Below are positions 8,299 through 15,552 of a DNA stretch of 30,315 bases, one piece after another. This DNA comes from DATNIC01 sp035604635 (GTDB lineage Bacteria; Vulcanimicrobiota; Vulcanimicrobiia; Vulcanimicrobiales; Vulcanimicrobiaceae), in NCBI GenBank assembly GCA_035604635.1, contig DATNIC010000131.1, forward strand, positions 1 to 30,315, written 5' to 3'. Each line of letters opens with the position of its first letter. The stretch's first letter is position 1. A model generated the notes under the pieces. That model was not told where the DNA came from, did no database searches, and worked only from the letters and a program-made list of their open reading frames with translations. The translations under genes were made by a program, and so were the position numbers.

Positions 8299-9255
8299 AT
8301 GCGCCTTCTGTTCGCGGCCTTTGCTTTTGCTGTTTTGAGCGTCGTCGCCCCGGGCGTAGCCGGTGCCGCCGGACCGGTCGTCGCTGTTCTTAACTTCGAC
8401 ACGAGCGGGCTGACGTCGAACTGGTGGGGGGCATTTCAGCCGGGCGTCGCGATCTCCGATCTCGTCACCGACCAGCTCGTCAACGGCGGCAAGTTTAGCG
8501 TCGTGGACCGAAACAAGCTCACGAACATTTTGCAGGAACACCAGCTGGGGAACGTCGGCGAAGTCTCGCCCGCGACCGCCGTTGCGAGCGGTCAATTGAT
8601 CGGGGCGCGCTATCTGATCGTCGGCAACGTTCTCCAGTTCGCACTGACGAGTCAAAGCGGCGGCAGCGGGTTCGGCGGCGGGCTCCCCTTCGTCGGGGGA
8701 GCCAGCGTCAGGACGCAGCGCGTAACCTTGCGCGTCGCGGTCCGCGTGATCGATGCGCTGACCGGCCAAATCCTTCAGTCGTTCCCCGACGAGGAGTCGA
8801 AGTCGAGCACGTCGTGGTCGACCGGCGGCCTCGGCGGCTTTACCGGCGGGTTCGTCGGCGGCTCGTACAGCAACACGCAATTCACTAGCACGACTATGGG
8901 CCAACTCATCAATACGGTCGCGGCAGACGTTGCAAACAAGCTCGATCCGACGAAATTCGTCGCGAGTGCGCCGGCGGGTCCGTCGCTGTCGGGCAAAATC
9001 ATCGCGGTCGACGGTCAGAGCTTCATCATCAATTTGGGCTCGGCCGCCGGCGTGACGGTCGGCACGTTCTTCGACGTCGTCAACATTCGGCAGATAAAAG
9101 ATCCCGATTCGGGCAAGATGCTGACGTCGCGGTCGCCGGTCGGCAAGATCCAGATCATATCGGTCGACGCCGACACGGCCGTCGGGAAAGCGCTGCCGGG
9201 ATCGAACGGCTTGGGCGCCACCTCGGTCGGCGCAACGGTCCAGACGGGGCAGTAG
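8299..9255 (+). CDS. CsgG-family / FlgT-like secreted protein
   Basis: An exported 318-residue protein. ATG 8299 has GGAG seven bases upstream and opens a good signal peptide, RLLFAAFAFAVLSVVAPGVAGA, with cleavage near residue 25. No lipobox cysteine is present, unlike true CsgG lipoproteins. Residues 30-120 match the CsgG fold: VAVLNF, ISDLVTDQLVNGGKFSVVDR, AVASGQLIGARYLIVGNV. A Gly/Ser/Thr-rich stretch (about 165-205) follows. The C-terminal part, from about residue 230, contains GKIIAVDGQSFIINLGSAAG and GTFFDVVN, resembling the C-terminal beta domain of FlgT-type proteins. Possible roles are a periplasmic or outer-membrane component of the flagellar basal body, or a pore or stress-type CsgG protein. 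Its position after flagellar genes favours the first, without proof. In-frame ATGs at 8239 and 8281 are less likely starts. Confidence 0.8.
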   Translation: MRLLFAAFAFAVLSVVAPGVAGAAGPVVAVLNFDTSGLTSNWWGAFQPGVAISDLVTDQLVNGGKFSVVDRNKLTNILQEHQLGNVGEVSPATAVASGQLIGARYLIVGNVLQFALTSQSGGSGFGGGLPFVGGASVRTQRVTLRVAVRVIDALTGQILQSFPDEESKSSTSWSTGGLGGFTGGFVGGSYSNTQFTSTTMGQLINTVAADVANKLDPTKFVASAPAGPSLSGKIIAVDGQSFIINLGSAAGVTVGTFFDVVNIRQIKDPDSGKMLTSRSPVGKIQIISVDADTAVGKALPGSNGLGATSVGATVQTGQ

Positions 9256-9285
9256 CACTCTCGCGGGGGCGAGAACGCCTCGCCC

Positions 9286-10194
9286 GTGAGCTGGTTCGCG
9301 AAGCTGCGTTCGGGCCTGGGGCTCTTCCGCGACCGGATGTCCGCGGTCGAGACCCTAGCGCAGGCGCGACGGCCGATCGACCACGAGTTCTGGGATGAGT
9401 TCGAAGAGATTCTGCTCACGTCGGATTTCGGCGTTGAGACGACGGAGAAGATCGTCAAGGGCCTGCGAATCGTCGTCCGGCAAGAAGAGTGGCGCACGTC
9501 CGATCAAGTGATCGCACGTTTCAAAAAAGATTTGGGCACCTTCTTGACGTTACCGAACGGGCTCGCACTCGATGCGAAACCCGCCGTCGTCTTAGTCGTC
9601 GGCGTCAACGGGAGCGGGAAGACGACGACGATCGGAAAGCTGGCGAGCTTGCTGCGATCCCAGCGCAAGCGCGTGTTGTTGGTCGCGGCGGATACGTTCC
9701 GAGCCGCGGCAGCCGAGCAACTCGAGATTTGGGCGCAGCGCAGCGGGGCGGAGTTCGTCCGCGGACGCGAGGGCGCCGACCCCTCGGCGGTCGTGTTCGA
9801 TGGGCTCGCCGCCGCCAAAGCGCGCGGGATCGACGTCGTACTGATCGACACGGCCGGGCGCCTTCAAACCAAGACGAACCTCATGGAAGAACTCAAGAAA
9901 ATGCGCCGCATCATCGAGCGCGAGACGGGAACGCCGCCGGCCGAGACCCTGTTGGTCGTCGACGGAACCTCCGGGCAAAACGCGATCTCGCAGGCTCGCC
10001 TGTTCAACGAGACGACGCCGTTGACGGGTGTCGTGGTGACCAAACTCGACTCGACGGCGAAAGGCGGCGTCCTCATCGCGATCGTCGATCTGCTGACCGT
10101 CCCGATCAAGTTCATCGGCCTGGGCGAATCCCCCGACGCCCTGCGCCCGTTCGACGCAGCGCAGTTCCTCGACGCCCTGTTCGAGGCCGCGTAA
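9286..10194 (+). CDS. ftsY: Signal recognition particle receptor FtsY
   Basis: The SRP-family GTPase that docks SRP-ribosome complexes at the membrane. The 302 residues hold a helical N domain (about 1-90, with LLTSDFGVETTEKIV) and a G domain. G1 is GVNGSGKTTTIGKLA at residues 106-120. AADTFRAAAAEQLEIWAQ is the insertion-box start, G3 is DTAGRLQTK, G4 is VTKLDSTAKGG, and the C-terminal motif is FIGLGESPDALRPFD. It lacks the long acidic A domain of E. coli FtsY, as in most bacteria. FlhF, the flagellar paralogue, was considered because of the context, but GVNGSGKTT, the ELKKMRR stretch after G3 and LDSTAKGG are FtsY-type. The start is GTG 9286, 30 bases after the preceding stop. Confidence 0.96.
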   Translation: MSWFAKLRSGLGLFRDRMSAVETLAQARRPIDHEFWDEFEEILLTSDFGVETTEKIVKGLRIVVRQEEWRTSDQVIARFKKDLGTFLTLPNGLALDAKPAVVLVVGVNGSGKTTTIGKLASLLRSQRKRVLLVAADTFRAAAAEQLEIWAQRSGAEFVRGREGADPSAVVFDGLAAAKARGIDVVLIDTAGRLQTKTNLMEELKKMRRIIERETGTPPAETLLVVDGTSGQNAISQARLFNETTPLTGVVVTKLDSTAKGGVLIAIVDLLTVPIKFIGLGESPDALRPFDAAQFLDALFEAA

Positions 10195-10211
10195 CACGGA
10201 AATGTTGTTAC

Positions 10212-10257
10212 GGGCCCCCTCGGGGAACCGAGCCTTGCGCTAACTGTTGAGGGGCCC
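10212..10257 (+). other. Nested stem-loops downstream of ftsY
   Basis: The 312-base spacer 10195-10506 between ftsY and recA contains no credible gene but is strongly structured. First, GGGCCCC (10212-10218) pairs with GGGGCCC (10251-10257). Inside and directly abutting the 5' arm is a perfect hairpin, CTCGG-GGAA-CCGAG (10219-10232), with a GNRA-type tetraloop, leaving an 18-base single strand. No T-run follows. It could be a 3' structure of the ftsY mRNA, a small RNA, or a repeat element. Confidence 0.45.
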
Positions 10258-10270
10258 GATAGTTTGGGGG

Positions 10271-10314
10271 CCCCAAGCTTCGCTTGGGGGGCGCGGAGCC
10301 CGGGGCGGAGCGCC
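10271..10314 (+). other. Two further stem-loops in the ftsY-recA spacer
   Basis: CCCCAAGC (10271-10278) and GCTTGGGG (10282-10289) form a perfect 8-base stem around a three-base loop. GGCGC (10290-10294) and GCGCC (10310-10314) form a second stem around a GC-rich loop. Together with the element at 10212 they make a row of hairpins reminiscent of REP-like intergenic repeats. No second copy occurs in this window. Confidence 0.4.
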
Positions 10315-10319
10315 TTCAA

Positions 10320-10337
10320 ATCGAACAGGAGTTCGAT
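10320..10337. promoter_or_regulatory. Candidate LexA (SOS) box upstream of recA
   Basis: ATCGAAC-AGGA-GTTCGAT is an 18-base perfect palindrome apart from its four-base centre. Its core, CGAAC-N4-GTTCG (10322-10335), matches the LexA/DinR box known from Bacillus and actinobacteria, and recA is the classic LexA target. It lies 170 bases upstream of the recA start, farther than usual, which implies a long leader. I cannot identify the -10/-35 elements with confidence. Confidence 0.65.
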
Positions 10338-10506
10338 GCCTGGCCTGCCAAGTAGGTCGCTAGTAAGCGCCTTTTGGCCCTTGATGCGGGCCCGGAGCGC
10401 GTGAATGAGGACGGGACGGGCGTGGAGAGACAATGCCAGACTTGTGGCACGCAACACCGATACGCTCGGGACCGTATCACTCAAAAGTTGTAGGAGCACA
10501 CATTTC

Positions 10507-11565
10507 GTGGCGCAAGACGAACGTCAAGTAGCCCTCGGCAACGCGCTCGCGCAGATCGAGCGTCAATTCGGCAAGGGCGCGATCATGAAGATGGGCGATT
10601 TCCAGGAGCGGATGGCGTTCGAAGTCATCTCGTCCGGCTCGATTGCCCTCGACCTCGCACTCGGCGTCGGCGGCTTTCCGCGCGGACGGATCGTCGAAGT
10701 GTACGGTCCGGAGTCCAGCGGTAAGACGACGATCGCGCTGCACGCGATCGCCGAAGCACAGAAGGCCGGTGGAACCGCAGCATTCATCGACGTCGAGCAC
10801 GCCCTCGATCCGACCTACGCGCAAGCGCTCGGAATCGACCTCGACAACCTGCTCGTCTCGCAGCCGGATACCGGCGAACAGGCACTCGACATCGCCGAGA
10901 TGCTCGTGCGCAGCAACGCCGTCGATGTGATCGTCGTCGACTCAGTCGCCGCGCTCGTCACCAAGGCCGAGCTGGAAGGCGACATGGGCGACACGCACGT
11001 CGGCTTGCAGGCGCGGCTGATGTCGCAGGCGCTGCGCAAGCTCACGGCCGCGATCTCGCGCTCGAAATGCGTCATGATCTTCATCAACCAGCTGCGCGAG
11101 AAGATCGGCGTGATGTTCGGTAATCCCGAGACGACCTCCGGCGGACGCGCGTTGAAGTTCTACGCCTCGGTGCGGCTCGATGTGCGCAAGCTCGAGCAGA
11201 TCAAGATCGGCCAAGACGTCGTCGGGACACGCACGAAAGTCAAGGTCGTCAAGAACAAGGTTGCGCCGCCGTTCCGGCAAGCCGAGTTCGACATCACCTA
11301 CGGCCGCGGGATCAGCAAGATGGGTTCGATCATCGACGTCGCTCTCGAACGCAACATCGTCGGCAAGAGCGGTTCATGGTACACCTACGGCGACCAGCGG
11401 ATCGGTCAAGGCCGCGAGAACGCGAAGGTGTACCTCGAAGAGCATATCGAGCTGGCCGGCGAGATCGAGACGAAGATCCGGGAGGCGCTCAAGGCCTCCG
11501 TCTCAACCAACGGCCATAGCGCCGCCGCCGCGAGCGTCGCAGCCTCAACCGAAGACGAGGTGTGA
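10507..11565 (+). CDS. recA: Recombinase RecA
   Basis: An ATP-dependent strand-exchange protein and co-protease for LexA. From GTG 10507 it has 352 residues, a normal length. The frame is open upstream to 10405, but AGGAG at 10492-10496 and the usual N-terminus (AQDERQVALGNALAQIERQFGKG type) fix this start. Walker A is GPESSGKTT at residues 67-75. EHALDP, VDSVAAL (Walker B), the L1 region EGDMGDTHVGLQARLMSQALR and the L2 region with FGNPETTSGGRALKFY are all intact. The tail is Ala-rich and ends in acidic residues (TEDEV), as in many RecA proteins. A LexA-type box lies upstream. The stop overlaps the start of recX by four bases, so the pair is co-expressed. Confidence 0.98.
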   Translation: MAQDERQVALGNALAQIERQFGKGAIMKMGDFQERMAFEVISSGSIALDLALGVGGFPRGRIVEVYGPESSGKTTIALHAIAEAQKAGGTAAFIDVEHALDPTYAQALGIDLDNLLVSQPDTGEQALDIAEMLVRSNAVDVIVVDSVAALVTKAELEGDMGDTHVGLQARLMSQALRKLTAAISRSKCVMIFINQLREKIGVMFGNPETTSGGRALKFYASVRLDVRKLEQIKIGQDVVGTRTKVKVVKNKVAPPFRQAEFDITYGRGISKMGSIIDVALERNIVGKSGSWYTYGDQRIGQGRENAKVYLEEHIELAGEIETKIREALKASVSTNGHSAAAASVAASTEDEV

Positions 11566-12044
11566 ACGCCGAGCCACCACCGCGAAGAGCCAAGCTGACG
11601 GCGCTGCGGATGTTGGCGGCACGGAGGTTGACGGAAGCACAGCTGTGGGCAAAGCTGGAGCGCAAGGGCTTCGCCGACGCCGCGATTAGTGAAGCGATCG
11701 CTGCCTGCAAAAACGCCGGATTCCTCGACGATGCACTCTTCGCGGAGCTCTACGTTCACTCCAAGCGCAAACCGCTGGGCGATGCGCGGCTAGTCGCCGA
11801 ACTCGTCGGCCGCGGGATCGATCGCGACGTTGCACAACGTAAGGTGGCGGCATCGGAGATCGCGCAGGACGAACGCGCGAGATCGGCGCTTGAGAAATTG
11901 CTGCGGACCAAGCCGTCGCTGAGCTATCCGAGCGCAGCGCGCGCTCTCGAGCGCAGTGGATTTCCCGCACCCCTGATTTATCGCGTCTTGCGCGCGCACG
12001 CTGCAACGCATGGACCGTTAGCTGCGTTGCTAGAAGAGGGATGA
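11562..12044 (+). CDS. recX: RecA regulatory protein RecX
   Basis: RecX binds inside the RecA filament groove and restrains its activity. The 160 residues show the three-helix repeat organisation of the family: RMLAARRLTEAQLWAKLERKG (pattern LxxRxxSxxELxxKLxxKG), FLDDALFAELYVHSKRKPLG (pattern yiDDxxyAxxyvxsrxxxxG), and GDARLVAELVGRGIDRDVA. The C-terminal repeat carries YPSAARALERSGFPAPLIYRVL. GTG 11562 overlaps the recA stop by four bases, the usual recA-recX coupling. Confidence 0.93.
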   Translation: MNAEPPPRRAKLTALRMLAARRLTEAQLWAKLERKGFADAAISEAIAACKNAGFLDDALFAELYVHSKRKPLGDARLVAELVGRGIDRDVAQRKVAASEIAQDERARSALEKLLRTKPSLSYPSAARALERSGFPAPLIYRVLRAHAATHGPLAALLEEG

Positions 12045-12072
12045 ACCGCTGCGAAAGCAAACTTAAGGGTAC

Positions 12073-12411
12073 ATGACGCCGAAGGTGCCTTCATTCGCAC
12101 ATGCAAGTGAAGCAGAACTGGCGAGATTGTTCGACTTCTACGCGATTCGCTGGGAGTACGAGCCCCACACCTTCGCAATCGGTTTCGATGATGACGGGAG
12201 TGTCACCGAAGCGTTCACGCCGGACTTCTATTTGCCCGACTTCGATCTCTATATCGAGGTGACGGTGATGAAGCAGAGTCTGACGACGAAGAAGAATCGC
12301 AAGATACGGCTTTTTCGCGAGCGCTTTCCGTCCCTGAACGTCAAGTTATTTGGGAAGCGAGACGTCGAACGGCTTTTCGGCAAATACGAGGCGCTGCGGC
12401 CCAGCGCGTGA
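12073..12411 (+). CDS. Uncharacterised small protein with nuclease-fold-like motif, coupled to hpt
   Basis: A 112-residue soluble protein. Its centre reads FTPDFYLPDFDLYIEVT, followed by KQSLTTKKNRKIRLFRERFP and VKLFGKRDVERLF. The PDFYLP...YIEV layout resembles PD-(D/E)XK-fold enzymes such as homing-endonuclease-like or T7 endonuclease I-like proteins. The usual lysine two residues after the Glu is a Thr here, so catalysis is uncertain. From memory, Chloroflexi and actinobacteria have similar sequences (FAHASE..., KQSLVTEKNRK) next to, or fused to, hypoxanthine phosphoribosyltransferase. Here it ends inside the hpt start (four-base overlap), which supports a functional link. ATG 12073 has AAGGG a few bases upstream. 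Function is unknown. Confidence 0.75.
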   Translation: MTPKVPSFAHASEAELARLFDFYAIRWEYEPHTFAIGFDDDGSVTEAFTPDFYLPDFDLYIEVTVMKQSLTTKKNRKIRLFRERFPSLNVKLFGKRDVERLFGKYEALRPSA

Positions 12412-12944
12412 CGGGTGGCGTCCTCTTCGACGAAGAGACGCTACGCGAGCGAGTTCGAGAACTCGGCGCAGCGATTGCGGCGGACTACGCGTTCGACGAG
12501 CCTCTCCTCATCGGGATCCTCAACTCCTCGGCGATCTTCCTCGCGGATTTGGCTCGAGCCGTCTCGATCCCCAGCGAACTCGACCTCATCGCGTTGACGC
12601 CCTACGATTCGAGCGGTCCCAATCGCGCGGTGCGCTTCGAGAAGGACCTCGACGTCTCGATCGAGGGGCGCCACTGCATCCTCGTCGAGGACGTCGTTGA
12701 CACTGGCTTAACCTTGCAGTACGTCGTGCGGGCGCTGCGCAGCCGCGCGCCGGCCTCGGTTGCGGTCTGCGCGCTGCTCGACCGTCCGCAGCGACGGATC
12801 GCGGACGTCCCGATCCGCTACCGCGGGTTCGAGATCGGCGATCACTACGTCGTGGGCTATGGGCTGGATCACCGTGGGCGCTTCCGGGAGCTTCCTGCCA
12901 TACATCTTTTCGAGCAATGGCCGAACACGATAAAGGGCGGCTAG
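12408..12944 (+). CDS. hpt: Hypoxanthine phosphoribosyltransferase
   Basis: A purine-salvage enzyme that makes IMP/GMP from hypoxanthine or guanine and PRPP. The 178 residues carry the PRPP motif CILVEDVVDTGLTLQ (about residues 86-100) and the nucleobase-binding C-terminus HYVVGYGLDHRGRFRELPAI, both typical. Two family loops differ. The LKG pyrophosphate-binding loop (usually GVLKGAxxF) reads GILNSSAIF, and the flexible SSYG loop reads TPYDSS. This could mean altered substrate handling or divergence of a whole subgroup. GTG 12408 overlaps the stop of the nuclease-like gene, so the two are translationally coupled. purA follows two genes downstream, and both enzymes act on IMP. Confidence 0.9.
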   Translation: MTGGVLFDEETLRERVRELGAAIAADYAFDEPLLIGILNSSAIFLADLARAVSIPSELDLIALTPYDSSGPNRAVRFEKDLDVSIEGRHCILVEDVVDTGLTLQYVVRALRSRAPASVAVCALLDRPQRRIADVPIRYRGFEIGDHYVVGYGLDHRGRFRELPAIHLFEQWPNTIKGG

Positions 12945-12954
12945 GATTAGCCGC
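12937..12954 (+). other. Perfect hairpin across the hpt stop codon
   Basis: GCGGCTA-GGAT-TAGCCGC is a perfect 7-base stem with a four-base loop. The hpt stop codon (12942-12944) spans the end of the left arm and the loop. No T-run follows, so it is not a clear terminator. It may protect the mRNA end or modulate the downstream GH125 gene, whose start is 13 bases later. Confidence 0.4.
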
Positions 12955-12966
12955 ACGAGAAAGGAA

Positions 12967-14295
12967 ATGCGGACTCTAATGCGCTCGAAATTTCCGCACT
13001 GGTTTACCATGTGCGCCGTTCTCGCGCTCATCTTCGCCCCGCTTCCTTCCTCCTCGGTCGAGCTTGAGACGATTGCCCGGGCCGCGGCCGACTATCAGAA
13101 CGCGAATCCACGGCTCCAAGCGATGTACCGAGCGGCGCTGCTCAATACGAGCCGCCAAGCGACGATAGCGCCGGATGGTACGTCGTACGTGAAGACCGGC
13201 GACATCCCAGCGGAGTGGCTCCGCGACGCGAGCGCCCAGGTTCGTCCCTATCTCTTTTTTGCGAAGACTGACCCGCAGGTAGCCAGTCTCTTGCGCGGTT
13301 TGATCGCCCGGATGGGGAAGTACCTCCAGATCGATCCATACGCCAACGCCTTCACGATGGACTATCGCGTGTGGGAACAAAAGTTCGAGCTCGACTCCCT
13401 GGCGTATCCGATCGTCCTGTCGTGGACGTACTGGAAACAGACGGGCGATGGGTCGATTTTTACGGGAGAACTCTCGAGCGGCTTCGACAAAGCGCTCGAA
13501 ACGATGGAGCGCGAGCAAGATCATCCCCGCAACTCGAGCTACACGCATAAGGAGCTGCCGAGCGGTGGGAAAGGCAATCCCGTCAAGTACACCGGGATGA
13601 TTTGGTCGGGCTTCCGTCCTTCGGACGACGCTTGCCGCTACAACTACCTGATACCGTCGGAGATGATGGCAGTCGTCGCACTCGGCGATCTGCAAGAGAT
13701 CGAACGCGACGTCTACCACAACCTCATCAAGGCGCAGCGCGCCGGCAGTTTGCGTAACGAAGTACAGGATGGAATCCAAACCTACGGTGAGGTGCTCACG
13801 CCGAACTACGGCTACGTCTATGCCTACGAAGTCGACGGCCTGGGCAATGCCGTCCTCATGGATGATGCCAATATCCCGAGCCTCCTCTCGGCTCCATATA
13901 TCGGCTACACCAAAGCGACGAGCACGGTCTACGCCAACACGCGCCGCTATTTGCTCTCGAAGGATAACCCGTATTACTACACCGGCAGCATTGCGCGCGG
14001 GATCGGCAGCGCGCACACACCTGACAACTACGTCTGGCCCCTAGCACTCATCATGCAGGGGATGACGACGACGAACCCCCAGGAGCGGCAAGACGTCCTC
14101 AATCAGTTGCTTGCCAGCGATCCGGGCGACCATCTGCTGCACGAAGCATTCGATCCGAACACGCCGACGAAGTTCACGCGTCAAGACTTCGGCTGGCCGA
14201 ACGCGCTCTTCAGCGAATTCGTGATGACGACGTTCAACGGCGTCAGTCCGCTCCCGACCGGAGACACCGGCGACCTCGAATTCCGCGGCGATTAA
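12967..14295 (+). CDS. Secreted glycoside hydrolase family 125 (exo-alpha-1,6-mannosidase type)
   Basis: A 442-residue exported glycosidase. An N-terminal signal peptide is visible (basic start, WFTMCAVLALIFAPLPSSS). GH125 landmarks follow in order: GDIPAEWLRDASAQVRPYL, FELDSLAYPI, MIWSGFRPSDDAC, YLIPSEMMAVVALG, YAYEVDGLGNAVLMDDANIPSLLS, GIGSAHTPDNYVWPLALIMQ, HEAFDP and FTRQDFGWPNALFSEF. Acidic catalytic candidates are D220/D221 in PSDDAC and E393 in LHEAF, at positions conserved in the family. GH125 enzymes remove terminal alpha-1,6-mannose, so mannan or glycoprotein glycans may be the substrate. AAAGGA lies immediately before ATG 12967, and the in-frame ATG 12979 is an alternative start with more usual spacing. 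Its place between hpt and purA is functionally odd. The gap to purA is only seven bases. Confidence 0.9.
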   Translation: MRTLMRSKFPHWFTMCAVLALIFAPLPSSSVELETIARAAADYQNANPRLQAMYRAALLNTSRQATIAPDGTSYVKTGDIPAEWLRDASAQVRPYLFFAKTDPQVASLLRGLIARMGKYLQIDPYANAFTMDYRVWEQKFELDSLAYPIVLSWTYWKQTGDGSIFTGELSSGFDKALETMEREQDHPRNSSYTHKELPSGGKGNPVKYTGMIWSGFRPSDDACRYNYLIPSEMMAVVALGDLQEIERDVYHNLIKAQRAGSLRNEVQDGIQTYGEVLTPNYGYVYAYEVDGLGNAVLMDDANIPSLLSAPYIGYTKATSTVYANTRRYLLSKDNPYYYTGSIARGIGSAHTPDNYVWPLALIMQGMTTTNPQERQDVLNQLLASDPGDHLLHEAFDPNTPTKFTRQDFGWPNALFSEFVMTTFNGVSPLPTGDTGDLEFRGD

Positions 14296-14302
14296 TTCGC
14301 CG

Positions 14303-15529
14303 ATGAGTTCGGGGAAAGTCGATGTCGTCGTCGGGATTCAGTGGGGCGACGAAGGGAAGGGTCGCGTCGTCGATCTCATTGCGCCGGAATACGACATCGT
14401 GGCGCGGTTCGGCGGCGGGGACAACGCCGGCCATTCGATTCAGGTCGGCGATCGCCGCCTGGCCGTACGCATCATCCCGTCAGGCGTGCTGGTCCCCAAC
14501 GTCGACTTATTCGTCGGCGGAGGGACGGTCGTCAATCTGGAAACGCTCGGTCAGGAGCTGGACGTACTCGTCGCCCTCGGCGTCGATATCGGGCGCGTGA
14601 AGATCTCCGACCGGGCGCACCTCGTGCTCCCGCATCACGCGCTGGTCGATCGGCAACTCGAACGCGCGCGCGGGAGTAGCGCGATCGGGACGACCGGCCG
14701 CGGCATCGGACCGGCATACGTCGACAAGGTCGCGCGCATCGGCGTGACGGTCGGGGACCTCCTTGCGCCGGACGTCGCTGCCGTAAAGATCCGAGCCAAC
14801 ATTCGCGCCAGCGCGCCGGTGCTCTCGGGTCTGTCAGACGCCCCTAAAGAGGAAGACGAGGTGAGGCAGACTTTGGCATTGGCCGAACGGATCGTCCCCC
14901 ACGTCGTCGATGGCGTCGCCTTCGTTCACGAAGCGCTCGAGCGCGGGGCGCGGATTCTGGCCGAGGGTGCGCAGGCGGCGATGCTCGACATCGGCTTTGG
15001 GACGTACCCGTACGTGACGAGCTCGCATACGATCGCCGGGGGAGCTTGTATTGGCCTCGGGATCGGCCCCCGGACGATCGATCGCGTGATCGGCGTGGCC
15101 AAGACCTACTGCACGCGGGTCGGCAGCGGGCCGTTCCCGTCCGAGCTCGACGGCCCCATCGCGGAGCGATTACGTGATCGCGGTCACGAATATGGGACCG
15201 TCACCGGGCGGCCGCGCCGCGTCGGCTGGTTCGACGCCGTCGCGGCGCGGTACGCACGGCGCGTCAATGGCCTGACGAGCGTCGTCCTCACCAAGCTCGA
15301 CGTTCTCTCCGGGCTCGAGCGCGTAGGCGTCGTCACGGCATATGGTTCCGACGGGCAAGCCGACGTTCGTTGGCACGATGGTTGGCAGCAGGAGCTCGAG
15401 CCGCACTCCCACGAGCTCGGCGATCTGCCTGTAGCGGCGCTCACGTATGTTGATTTTTTACGTTCGTCGCTAGGAGTTCCCATCGACTTTGTATCAATTG
15501 GGCCAGAGCGGTCGGCGTTCGTACGGTGA
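14303..15529 (+). CDS. purA: Adenylosuccinate synthetase
   Basis: Catalyses GTP-dependent condensation of IMP and aspartate, the first step from IMP to AMP. The 408 residues (slightly shorter than the usual 425-430) show the N-terminal P-loop-like GIQWGDEGKGRVVDL with the catalytic Asp, and GGGDNAGHSI with the catalytic His. RIIPSGVL, the IMP site (IGTTGRGIGPAY), AEGAQAAMLDIGFGTYPYVTSS, the GTP-binding TKLDVLSG and C-terminal FVSIGPER are also present. All key residues look intact. ATG 14303 begins seven bases after the GH125 stop. The downstream spacer to fliF carries a sigma-28-like promoter, so purA probably ends the housekeeping block. Confidence 0.97.
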   Translation: MSSGKVDVVVGIQWGDEGKGRVVDLIAPEYDIVARFGGGDNAGHSIQVGDRRLAVRIIPSGVLVPNVDLFVGGGTVVNLETLGQELDVLVALGVDIGRVKISDRAHLVLPHHALVDRQLERARGSSAIGTTGRGIGPAYVDKVARIGVTVGDLLAPDVAAVKIRANIRASAPVLSGLSDAPKEEDEVRQTLALAERIVPHVVDGVAFVHEALERGARILAEGAQAAMLDIGFGTYPYVTSSHTIAGGACIGLGIGPRTIDRVIGVAKTYCTRVGSGPFPSELDGPIAERLRDRGHEYGTVTGRPRRVGWFDAVAARYARRVNGLTSVVLTKLDVLSGLERVGVVTAYGSDGQADVRWHDGWQQELEPHSHELGDLPVAALTYVDFLRSSLGVPIDFVSIGPERSAFVR

Positions 15530-15552
15530 TCCCCGTCGCATCGGAGGCGCCT

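Noticed and set aside
9286..10194. FlhF, the flagellar SRP-like GTPase.
   Set aside because: The N domain and all G motifs are FtsY-type, and the FlhF basic N-terminal domain is absent.
10355..10375. Small stem GG-CGCT/AGCG-CC followed by TTTT between the LexA box and recA.
   Set aside because: It has only six pairs with a bulge and four T residues, too weak to call a terminator, although attenuation cannot be excluded.
10405..10506. Upstream extension of recA to an ATG at 10405.
   Set aside because: It adds 34 residues not found in RecA. GTG 10507 has AGGAG and the normal N-terminus.
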